DNA from: Panorpa germanica
Lineage: Eukaryota; Arthropoda; Insecta; Mecoptera; Panorpidae
NCBI GenBank assembly: GCA_963678705.1
Contig: OY783206.1
Coordinates: 18,983,807 to 19,047,806 of the forward strand
Direction of reading: 5' to 3'
DNA length: 64,000 nt
Shown here: one piece after another, positions 24,601 to 33,651 of the stretch
How the letters are laid out: each line of letters begins with the position of its first letter
How positions within the stretch are numbered: the stretch's first letter is position 1
The notes under the pieces: generated by a model
Told to the model about the DNA's origin: nothing
The model's database searches: none
Seen by the model: only the letters and a program-made list of their open reading frames with translations
Translations under genes and position numbers: made by a program

Positions 24601-24733
24601 CACAGTCACTTGTGATTTTACCGTTTCGGCAACAGTCGCAGATAGTTTTACCACATTTATTTGAGTCACAGGCCTCACAACTTCTTGCACGACTTGTTTC
24701 GGGGTATGTGCTTTTCTAATCTTCTGTACCATT
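18413..24733 (-). CDS. PGC-1/Spargel-like transcriptional coactivator gene, spliced, 5' end unsure, three in-frame stops
   Basis: PGC-1 family proteins are nuclear coactivators of mitochondrial and metabolic genes, with an RS-rich region, a C-terminal RRM and a short acidic tail. Here the exons in minus order are 24,733-24,126, about 24,083-23,146, 22,918-20,985, 20,910-20,581, 20,484-20,336 and 18,624-18,413. The last four introns have GT-AG ends and matching phases. The product has poly-Ser/Asp-Glu, a Lys/Glu/Ser-rich middle, an RS region (SRERSASR, KRSSSRSR), an RRM with KTIYICDI and GVLCGFVKF, then FCGTDKYSDLDEK, like the FCGR...YADLD junction of PGC-1. In-frame stops lie at 23,706-23,704 (TAA), 23,589-23,587 (TAG) and 21,577-21,575 (TAA). 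It is either a young pseudogene, a gene with unseen splicing around the stops, or a readthrough case. Other SR/RRM proteins remain possible. Confidence 0.6.
18625..20335 (-). other. Intron of the PGC-1-like gene
   Basis: The 1.7-kb intron is bounded by GTAAGTA and TTTCAG. It contains a diverged Helitron-family copy (19,613-20,220). The remainder is AT-rich with no gene seen. Confidence 0.6.
19613..20220 (+). mobile_element. Old Helitron-family copy with inverted 5' ends, in intron
   Basis: The left end reads TCCTATATTATAAACATT. The right end is the inverse (CAGTTGGAACATTATAATA then TAGGA). The body shares with the 28.5-53.8 kb units the segments TTCTAAGACTTTTG, GTAAAAGATAGAAAGTTG and GGGGGCACAGGGGCGG. 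It is clearly more diverged than copies in the array. A TATAAACA microsatellite precedes the right end. Confidence 0.6.
20336..20484 (-). CDS. PGC-1-like gene, exon with RRM RNP1 and YSDLD junction
   Basis: The acceptor TTTATAG is at 20,488-20,485; the intron is 96 bp. The first residues GVLCGFVKFSSQNAS fit the RNP1 position of an RRM. The exon continues to NRRGFCGTDKYSDL and stops at a perfect donor G|GTAAGTA (20,335). Reading through gives a TAG five codons later, so splicing to 18,624 is preferred; the joined codon gives D-E-K in phase. Confidence 0.7.
20581..20910 (-). CDS. PGC-1-like gene, exon with first half of RRM
   Basis: The acceptor TTTTTAG joins the AA of the previous exon in phase. 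It encodes QTGSDSYAEEDEGQRFRD, basic/Ser segments and then RKTIYICDIKREYTKEEYQE, the RRM beta-1 strand (RNP2-like IYICDI) and alpha-1. The donor is GG|GTAATT at 20,580. Confidence 0.7.
20985..22918 (-). CDS. PGC-1-like gene, long K/E/S-rich exon with RS region
   Basis: The acceptor TTTTCAG at 22,921-22,919 joins in phase 0 to the previous exon. The start encodes KKRQYGIGKKISLDDPVG and PPIFLSDDE, followed by a Lys-rich low-complexity stretch. A single TAA at 21,577-21,575 separates NKKNNKKVL from DEVVIPVTSTREIQ in the same frame. The last third is RS-rich, for example RRRSREEKRRKYSRG. The donor GTAATA is at 20,984, leaving phase 2. Confidence 0.6.
23146..24083 (-). CDS. PGC-1-like gene, second block with two in-frame stops
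   Basis: The frame is continuous from 24,083 to the donor GTAAGT at 23,145, except for TAA at 23,706-23,704 and TAG at 23,589-23,587. The sequence between the stops keeps coding character (TLESAEKLNLNKNIG, ENNTHIVEDENSQQ). The block contains two related modules, PKDLNGSFNVVES near 24,020 and EPDLNGSFVVADM near 23,420. A GTGAGT at about 24,077 and a TTACAG near 23,850 could be alternative splice sites. Confidence 0.5.
24126..24733 (-). CDS. PGC-1-like gene, exon with poly-Ser tract
   Basis: The acceptor TTCTTGCAG precedes A-ATG at 24,732, so this exon may carry the initiator after a 5' UTR intron, or it may be internal. It encodes MVQKIRKAHTPKQVVQ, a proline-containing stretch (PPRMTPVLPSLQLRP) and a Ser tract of about 25 residues passing into a Ser/Asp/Glu tract. 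The donor GTAAAT follows at 24,125. The intron to the next coding block would be only 42 bp (acceptor ATAG at 24,084), weak but in phase. Confidence 0.55.
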
Positions 24734-26484
24734 CTGCAAGAAAAAATACAAAATTTATAAAAATTAATTTAGGTTATAAAAAGTCAGTGGAAAAGTCAGT
24801 CGAAAAGTATAAACAAATTTTAAAATTTTTGCTAGTGGTTTTAAAATTGTTAAAGTAAAATTACAATTCCTTTTAAGTTAATTGTAGTCAAAAATAGTAT
24901 CTATTCCAGTCAACATTTAGATATTTAATAAAATAAAAACGCCAATATACATTTATTAACATCTAAAAGAGAACAAGACCATTGTGAAAAGGTAGAAAAA
25001 CATCATATACATCTGTCGTAAGAAACATATGTTTTGATATTATAAATGTGAATAACAAAAATAAATAAAATCGATTTTTTATTTATTCTACAGACTTTTC
25101 GCACACTTCAAAAATGGCTAAAACCTAAGCGGATAAATTAAAACTAATGGGTGTTGGATTAAATTAAACTAAAGTCTGAACCTCCGTGCATTAAAGAGAG
25201 AAAGAAAAAAAAACGAAGAGAGAGAGAGAGAGATATATCGAATAAAGGGATAAACATACTGGTTCAAAGAAAGGATTTTTAAAACTTATTTTTTTTAAGA
25301 TGAAACGATACTTGGCCATTTTTGATTTGCGAAATATAGATGGCGATACTATACAGCAGGTTAAATATTATCAAAAGAACCATGTTTTTTATGTTTAAAT
25401 CGTTTTATGTAAATAACTTTAAACGCGAATCAAAATCTAAAGCTGCAAACCGTTAGATGAATACCGTATCTACATTTTAAGCTTTCTTCCACTGACTTTT
25501 AATGATTTGGGTAAAACAAAATAATGTTTTGAAAGTGAATATTCTTCTATTTTCAAATTCAATTCCAATATTTATATGCCCAGTAATATTTCTAATGGTT
25601 TGTCATAATTTTAAAACCGTATGGTTCTCAAACTTACGCTTAAGACTTAAAAATATATCGAGTATTCGATAATATTACTCAATTATTTTGTACATGATTG
25701 TACATAATATAAATTTCTACAAATACATATATGGAATGTTTTGTTGACCAATATTTTCAAAATTACTAGTATACTAGGAATTTGTGCAGATGTTGGTGAT
25801 AGAAGCAAATTGACATTTTTCAAAAATTAAAAATTAAAAAAGGGGGACGTTGAGAAAATTAGGAGGACCGGTATGAAACTTTGGAGAAAGTATATTTTCT
25901 TTAAAATCTCATTTTCATTTTCAATATTTCTGGCTTTTACAGTCCCAATATACCTAATTCATATATATATATATAAAATATTTGAAATGATAATATATTT
26001 TCTAAAACATTCAGTTCATTAGAGAGGTTATTCTGAGAAAAACTCATAATATCTCAAAGCTTAAATTTCGGGCTTGACTCCCTAATGAATTGACCGATCG
26101 ATATATACATATTTAAAAATAGTTGATAATATTAACTATTTTTAAATAAGTATATGTAAAGAAAAATTTGTAACCACTGGAAAATATGAATCTTGAATGC
26201 AAGGTATAAAAAAATTAACAGAAAATAGAATTTTTTTAAATAATTGATAATTTACTTAATTAATGATTTATTTATAAACAAAGCTTGAACATTTATCTGA
26301 TTTCTAAGTATATATGGTTTAAATAGCTCATTCGTGTGCAAAGTTATAAACGTTTTTATATTTGAAAACTTGGAGTGCTAGTACAAAGTTGTAAATCGAT
26401 TGTCATTTTAGAACACTGTTGCCATCTATATCTAACTATATAACCATGAAGTAATGTTTCACCTTAAAATGATTTATTTTTAAT
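24734..26484. other. Intergenic or upstream intron, no gene recognised
   Basis: This stretch holds a GA microsatellite (25,216-25,233), a Helitron-family fragment (about 25,795-25,885, AAAAAGGGGGACGTTGAG) and a TA microsatellite near 25,965. It could contain upstream exons or the promoter of the PGC-1-like gene, but I could not identify them. Confidence 0.4.
25216..25233. repeat. GA microsatellite
   Basis: About nine GA units, followed by a short TA run. It lies upstream of the PGC-1-like gene. Confidence 0.8.
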
Positions 26485-26965
26485 TTAAATTATTAATACA
26501 GTTGGCTATCAGGACCTAAAATATCTAGTTATTAGTTAATAAATCGTACTATTATTGGAAATATTAACAATTAAAATAGTTATTTTTGTCTCACTAGGAT
26601 CCTACCCATCCTCTCCTCTAAAGATTTGTAAACTTTTCATACAACACACTCAAACGTAATAAACTATTTACAGCTATCTCGAGCAAAACATTTACCATTT
26701 TCATTTTTTTAATTATTAAATAAATTTTTAATTATTAATAAATTAATTTTATTAATTAATTTAAGCCTGATGTTAATACAATCGATTACTAACTATCCCA
26801 CATACTTGATTTTTGATCCCAAAACCATTAAACAATAAATCAGAAATTCAAATCTTACATAGCTACACCTTCGTAAATTTTTCGATATTAACAAAAATAA
26901 ATTAAAAAAATGGACATATTGTAGCATATATATAAACAATTCTTAACATATTTAACAATATTATT
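26485..26965 (+). repeat. L-repeat tail segment
   Basis: Segments such as ACAACACACTCAAACGTAAT and AGCTATCTCGAGCAAAACAT match L copies at about 3,930, 28,390 and 61,920. The tail AGCTACACCTTCGTAAATTT matches 54,220 and 60,250. It runs directly into the head of copy 2 at 26,966, giving a tail-to-head arrangement also seen at 60,080-60,765. Confidence 0.6.
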
Positions 26966-28552
26966 AATTTCAAAAAGACTTTTTTGTATGTAGAATAAGT
27001 GTAATAATAAGCTAAAGTATCGTTTATCGTTATAAGCTAAGATAATAAGTTAAAGTATCGTTTTTCAATATTTTTATTAAAAATTTATTTTGGGGGCACG
27101 GAGGCGGTTTTTGCCGAGAGTAAAAATTGTGCTAGAAAATTGAAATTTTTTATGTACGCTGGGTAACTAATTTACGAATCGAAAAAAAATCCCAAATTTT
27201 GAAAAATAACGTCAAATAACGAATAAATTACAAGGCTTACAATACAATCCCAGTAAACAATTTGGTGAAGTGCCCTATTTGGTGAAGTTCGAGTCACTCG
27301 TACAATTCTATTCTAACGCTTTACAAGTTCCTCTACCTATCACAGATTTTGTGTTAGTTATTCTTTCTAGTATTCTTTCTTTTTCCAACAACATTCATTA
27401 AGTATTTTTGTTTCTTTCCCACATGAATATATTTTTTTTAAGTTCAAACTGAGAGAGAAACGAGATGCGTTAGACAAGTAAAATATATAATTCACCGTTA
27501 CACTTGTATACTTGTATAATATTTCGTTCAGTACAGATATTTAAAGTATATGCTATCCTTTTTCAACAAATATTTCTTTAATGGTAATAGACAGACGCTA
27601 TTTCCCTCAATATCCGAATAGAATGTATATAACCGAAGATAGTACCTAGCGATGGTAAGACAGAGGTTTTAAACCTAACGCAGACCTGCCGATCGTGGAT
27701 TTTTGAATCACCAAAACAATGTAAAAAACTAATATAACGAGTATTGTTGAAGATGAAAAATATTTATTAAAAAAATCACGATCCGTACTAAAGACTACAT
27801 CTATTTATTTCTTCATTTAAATATTTATATTTTGCAGAATCTAAAAAGTAAAATTCCATTAGGTTTTATACCCCTGCCATCCTTGCTAGTGTAAAGTTTA
27901 TGACTTATACGATGCTAAGACAGAGGTTTTAAACCTAACGCAGACCTGCCGATCGTGGATTTTTGAATCACCAAAACAATGTAAAAAACTAATATAACGA
28001 GTATTGTTGAAGATGAATAATATTCATTAATAAAATCACGATCCGTACTAAAGATTACATCTATTTATTTCTTCAGTTAAATATTTATATTTTGCAGACT
28101 TTAAAAAGTAAAATTCCATTAAGTTTTATATCCCTGCTAGTATCAAGTTTATAACTCCGGTCATAAATCATAAACCGACTCCGTTTTTAATTCAGCAGTG
28201 AACCGTCGTTGCAATGTCTGTAGCTCATAAAAAGGGCCTTTCCTATGAACGACTGAATAGAAAACGAACACGTTCCAGACAAAATATTCATGATATGTAA
28301 TAGAAATTAAGTACAATTTACTCCAAAATGTTTACTGGGATATTAACAATTACAATAGTTACTTTTGTCTAACTTTGATTTGATTTGAAAACTTTTCATA
28401 CAACACACTCAAACGTAATAAACTATTTACAGCTATCTCGAGCAAAACATTAACCATTTTCATTTTTCTAATTAATTAATTTTTGCCTGGGGTAAATACA
28501 ATCGATTAATAATTATTCTACAGACTTGATTTTTGATTGAAATAAATGTCAA
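26966..28552 (+). repeat. Long dispersed repeat L, copy 2, left part
   Basis: It matches copy 1, with the part equivalent to about 1,755-2,620 deleted, and includes an M element at the same site as in copy 1. It is interrupted at 28,552/28,553 by the 25-kb Helitron insertion and resumes at 53,798. Confidence 0.75.
27249..28339 (+). mobile_element. M-family TIR element in L copy 2
   Basis: It has the same termini (CCCAGTAAACAATTTGG and CCAAAATGTTTACTGGG) and the same AT flanks as in copy 1, so this insertion preceded the split of copies 1 and 2. It carries the internal duplication from 27,656 and 27,915. Confidence 0.7.
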
Positions 28553-28649
28553 TCTTACTATTATAATGTTCGTAATGTTCCAATTTAACATGGAAAACTC
28601 ATAAGAACTCATAGATATTTATATAGAGCGTTATTTATATATATCATCA

Positions 28650-29452
28650 TCCTATATTATAATGTTCCAACTGTATATTTATATGTTTATATGTTTATAT
28701 GTTTATATGTTTATATGTTTATATGTTTATATGTTTATATGTTTGTTGCTGAAATTCGTATGGTAGAATGGAAACGGCTCCGTCAATGTTCTTGAAAGTT
28801 TGCTATTTCGTAGAGAAAAAAATTCTAAGACTTTTGGCGTCCCCGGATTTTTCCCTGAATTTCCTGGAAACCCGTAATTTTGGAAAAACTGGAAAATTCG
28901 AAAAAATACTTTTGCAAATATCTGACGAACTAGAAAAGATAGAAAACTGAAATTTGGTGTGTGTATTGAGATCATAATTGTGCACATTTTCGAATAGTTG
29001 GAAATTTGAAATTTGAGTTCAGTAGCGGCGCGAATTTTTGAGGGCAATGTTAGAATAGAGTTAGGACGTTCAAATTTAATATGTAGGCTCGCTGTAGACA
29101 GTAATTAATGAAAAAAAATAAACAGCCCCAAATTTCCAGTGGCGGCGGGAGTTGAGACAGTAAAAGACAAAAATATTGAAAATGTAGTATTATAACTTAG
29201 GGTATGTATTAAGACACTAATTGCGCATGTTTGCCAATAATTGGATTACCAAAATTTTAATTCAGTAGCGGCGTGATTTTTTGGGGGCAATGTCGCAACA
29301 GAGCTAGAGCGTTGATATTTGGAACGTGGGCCCTATATAGAGTGTCATTAAAGACACACTATAGAAAATTGCAACTTTCCAGAGGCGGCGGGCGCTGGGG
29401 GCCAAAGACCAGAAATATGAAATATATAGATAGGGCTATAGTTTAAAAAATA
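28650..29452 (+). mobile_element. Helitron-family unit, type B
   Basis: It starts A|TCCTATATTATAATG and has a TTATATG microsatellite (28,676-28,745). Type-B units share the first 250 bp with the other units, then carry two related copies of a motif with CAGTAGCGGCG...GGGGGCAATGT about 240 bp apart. Other type-B copies lie at 33,652, 35,935 (minus), 38,362 (minus), 48,227, 49,853 and 51,477. No CTAG terminator is seen in this unit. Confidence 0.6.
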
Positions 29453-31222
29453 TCCTATAATATAATGTTCCAACTGTTTGAATCTATTCTTATCATCTTA
29501 TATTATAATGTCCGAGGTGTATGTTTGTTTTCTTATATTCTTATATGTTTATATGTTTATATTCTTATATGTTTACGCGATTCGTATGGTAGCTCGAAAA
29601 CGGCTCCGTCAATGTTTCTGAAAACTTCCTATTTCGTAGAGAAAAAAATTCTAAGACTTTTGGCGTCCCCGAATTTTTCCCTGAATTTCCTGGAAACCCG
29701 TAATTTTGGAAAAACTGGAAATAAAGTGAGCCCTTTTTTGCTGTATTACTTTCAAGTCGTAAAAGATAGAAAGTTGAAATTTTGCATGTGTATTAAGCTA
29801 TTTAATGCTGACATTTCTCAAAAATTAGAATTTCAAAAATAGAAAAAGGGGGGGTTGAAGAAATTCAGGGGCCCGGTAGGGAACTTTGGAGAAAGTTCAT
29901 ATTCTGGATTGTAGAATAATTAAGTATATTATTAATAAAAAAAAATTCAAAATTTCAAAATTTTATTTGGGGGCACGGGGGCAGTGTTTTCCGAGAGTAA
30001 AAATTGTGCTAGAAAGTTGAAATTTTGTATATAGGCTAACTTTGGTAACTTATTTACGAATCGAAAAAAAAAATCCCAAATTTTGAAAAAAAGTTGGTCA
30101 AATAAGGAATAAATTGAAAATATTTTTTATTTTGATAAAAAAATAATATTTTTTTAGTCAATTTATATGTGTGTATATGTGCGCGAGTTTATTTATTATT
30201 TCAATTTAAAAATAGAACAGTTAAATATGAAATTTAATTACGAATTATTTTATTGGATTTAAATGATACACGCCAAAAAGTCTTCGCTTTGCGACGGGGG
30301 TAAACGTTGCTGGAATTTAAATTTTTACATGAAGTTCAAGCCACACATAAAAGACAGACGTCGCTTGCGACGGGGGTAAAAGCTAGTATTCTTATATTCT
30401 TATATGTTTACGCGATTCGTATGGTAGCTCGAAAACGGCTCCATGGAAGTTTTTAAAAATTTCCTATTTCGTAGAGAAAAAAATTCTAAGACTTTTGGCG
30501 TCCTCGGATTTTTCCCTGAATTTCCTGGAAACCCGTAATTTTGGAAAAACTGGAAAAAAAGTGAACCCTTTTTTGCTGTATTATTTTTAATTCGTAAAAG
30601 ATAGAAAGTTGAAATTTTGCATGTGTATTAAGGTATTCAATGCTGACATTTTTCAAAAATTAGAAATTCAAAAAGTGAAAAAGGGGGGGTTGAAGAAATT
30701 CGGGGGCCCGGTAGGGAACTTTGGAGAAAGTTCATATTCTGGATTCTAGAATAATTAAGTATATTATTAATAAAAAAAAATTCAAAATTCCAAAATTTTA
30801 TTTGGGGGCACGGGGGCAGTATTTGCCGAGAGTAAAAATTGTGCCAGAAAGTTGAAATTTTGTATATAGGCTAATCTTGGTAACTTATTTACGAATCGAA
30901 AAAAAAAATCCCAAATTTTGAAAAAAAGTTGGTCAAATAACGCATAAATTGAAAATATTTTTTATTTTGTTAAAAAAAATAATTTTTTTTAGTCAATTTA
31001 TATGTCATGTATATGTGCGCGAGTTTATTTATTATTTCAATTTAAACATAGAACAGTTAAATATGAAATGTAATTACGAATTATTTTATTGGTTTCAAAT
31101 CATACACGTCAAAAAGACTTCGCTTTGCGACGGGGGTAAACGTTACTGGAATTTAAATTTTTACATGAAGTTCAAGCCACACACAAAAGACAGACGTCGC
31201 TTGCGACGGGGGTAAAAGCTAG
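29453..31222 (+). mobile_element. Helitron unit interrupted by another Helitron
   Basis: Its 5' part is 29,453-29,495 (A|TCCTATAATATAATG) and its remainder 30,387-31,222, ending in the hairpin and CTAG (31,219-31,222). Without the nested unit it is about 879 bp. Confidence 0.65.
29496..30386 (+). mobile_element. Complete 891-bp Helitron unit nested in a sister unit
   Basis: It starts TCTTATATTATAATGTCC after A, and ends with hairpin CGTCGCTTGCGACG (30,359-30,372), GGGGTAAAAG and CTAG (30,383-30,386) before T. A second hairpin-like terminator lies upstream at about 30,285-30,303 (TTCGCTTTGCGACGGGGG). This is the clearest single complete copy. Confidence 0.75.
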
Positions 31223-33651
31223 TCTTATATTATAATGTCCGAGGTGTATGTTTGTTTTCTTATATTCTTATATTCTTATATGTTTATATGTTTATATTCT
31301 TATATGTTTACGCGATTCGTATGGTAGCTCGAAAACGGCTCCATGGAAGTTTTTAAAAATTTCCTATTTCGTAGAGAAAAAAATTCTAAGACTTTTGGCG
31401 TCCCCGGATTTTTCCCTGAATTTCCTGGAAACCCGTAATTTTGGAAAAACTGGAAAAAAAGTGATCCCTTTTTTGCTGCATTACTTTTAAGTCGTAAAAG
31501 ATAGAAAGTTGAAATTTTGCATGTGTATTAAGGTACTTAATGCTGACATTTTTCAAAAATTAGAAATTCAAAAAGTGAAAAAGGGGGGGTTGAAGAAATT
31601 CGGGGGCCCGGTAGGGAACTTTGGAGAAAGTTCATATTCTGGATTCTAGAATAATTAAGTATATTATTAATAAAAAAAAATTCAAAATTTCAAAATTTTA
31701 TTGAGGGGCACGGGGGCAGTATTTGCCGACAGTAAAAATTGTGCTAGAAAGTTGAAATTTTGTATATAGGCTAACCTTGGTAACTTATTTACGAATCGAA
31801 AAAAATAATCCCAAATTTTGAAAAAAAGTTGGTCAAATAACACATAAATTGAAAATATTTTTTATTTTCATTAAAAAAATATATTTTTTTAGTCAATTTA
31901 TATGTGTGAATGTATATGTGCGAGTTTATTTATTATTTCAATTTAAAAATAGAACAGTAAAATATGAAATTTAATTACGAATTATTTTATTGGATTCAAA
32001 TGATACACGCCAAAAAGACGTTGCATTGCGACGGGGGTAAACTCAAGTATATTATAATGTCCCAAGTGTATATTTATATTCTTATATGTTTATGTGTTTA
32101 TATGTTTGGTTCGAATTTTGTATGGCATCTCGAAAACGGCTCCAGGGAAGTTTTTAAAAATTTTCTATTTCGTAGAGAAAAAAATTCTAAGACTTTTGGG
32201 GTCCCCGGATTTTTCCCTGAATTTTCTGGAAACCCGTAATTTTGGAAAAACTGGAAAAAAAGTGATCCCTTTTTTGCTGTATTACTTTTAATTTGTAAAA
32301 GATAGAAAGTTGAAATTTTGCATGTGTATTAAGGTATTCAATGCTGACAATTCTCAAAAATTAGAAATTCAAAAAGTGAAAAAGGGGGGGTTAAAGAAAT
32401 TCGGGGGCACGGTAGGGAACTTTGGAGAAAGTTAATATTCTATATTCTAGAATAATTAAGTATATTATTAATAAAAAAAGAATTCAAAATTTCAAAATTT
32501 TATTGCGGGGCACGAGGGCACTCTTTGCCGAGAGTAAAAATTGTGCTAGAAAGTTGAAATTTTGTATATAGGCTAACCTTGGTAACTTATTTACGAATCG
32601 AAAAAAAATTCTAAAATTTTGAAAAAAAGTTGTTTAAATAACGCATAAATTCAAAATATTTTTTATTTTGATATAAAAAATGTATTTTCTTAGTCAGTTT
32701 GTATAAAAAATTAATTGTTATTAAATGTAAAATCTTTATTATTTAATTTACATTATTTAATGTAAAAAAATTTATTATTTCAATTTAAAAATTTAATTAA
32801 ATTTTGACATGAAATTCAAGCCACTCACAAAAAACAGACGTCGCTTGCGACGGGGGTAAAAGCTAGTATATTATAATGTCCCAGGTGTATATTTGTTTTC
32901 TTATATTCTTATATGTTTGGTTCAAATTTTGTATGGCATCTCGAAAACGGCTCCATGGAAGTTTTTAAAAATTTCCTATTTCGTAGAGAAAAAAATTCTA
33001 AGACTTTTGGCGTCCCCGGATTTTTCCCTGAATTTCCTGGAAACCCGTAATTTTGGAAAAACTGGAAAAAAAGTGATTCCTTCTTTGCTGTATTACTTTT
33101 AAGTCGTATAAGATGGAAAGTTTAAATTTTGCATGTGTATTAAAGTATTCAATGCTGACATTTCTCAAAATATAGAAATTCAAAAATTGAAAAAGGGGGG
33201 GTTAAAGAAATTCGGGGGCCCGGTATGGAACTTTGGAGAAAATTCATTTTCTGGATTCTAGAATAATTAAGTATATTATTAAAAAAAAAAATTCAAAATT
33301 TCAAAATTTTATTGGGGGGCACGGGGGCAGTATTTGCCGAAAGTAAAAATTGTGCTAGAAAGTTGAAATTTTGTATATAGGCTAACCTTGGCAACTTATT
33401 TACGAATCGAAAAGAAAATCCCAAATTTTGAAAAAAAGTTGTTCAAATATCGCATAAATTCAAAATATTTTTTATTTTGATATAAAAAATGTATTTTCTT
33501 AGTCAGTTTGTATAAAAAATTAATTGTTATTAAATGTTAAATCAATATAGGACGAGTTTATTTATTATTTCAATTTAAAAATTAAATTTTGACTTGAAAT
33601 TCAAGCCACTCACAAAAAACAAACGTCGCTTGCGACGGGGGTAAAAGCTAG
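31223..33651 (+). repeat. Three head-to-tail Helitron units
   Basis: The units are 31,223-32,047, 32,048-32,866 and 32,867-33,651. The end of each abuts the next: CTAG|TCTTATATTATAATG at 31,222/31,223, CAAG|TATATTATAATG at 32,047/32,048, CTAG|TATATTATAATG at 32,866/32,867 and again at 33,651/33,652. The first unit ends at the upstream-type terminator (GTAAACTCAAG). Confidence 0.7.

Noticed and set aside
24233..24664. Plus-strand frame rich in Leu, Glu and Ser opposite the poly-Ser exon
   Set aside because: It is the antisense shadow of the Ser/Asp-rich tract; the minus strand has fitting splice sites.
28676..28745. Regularly spaced repeats as a CRISPR array
   Set aside because: This is a simple 7-8 bp microsatellite without unique spacers, in an animal genome.
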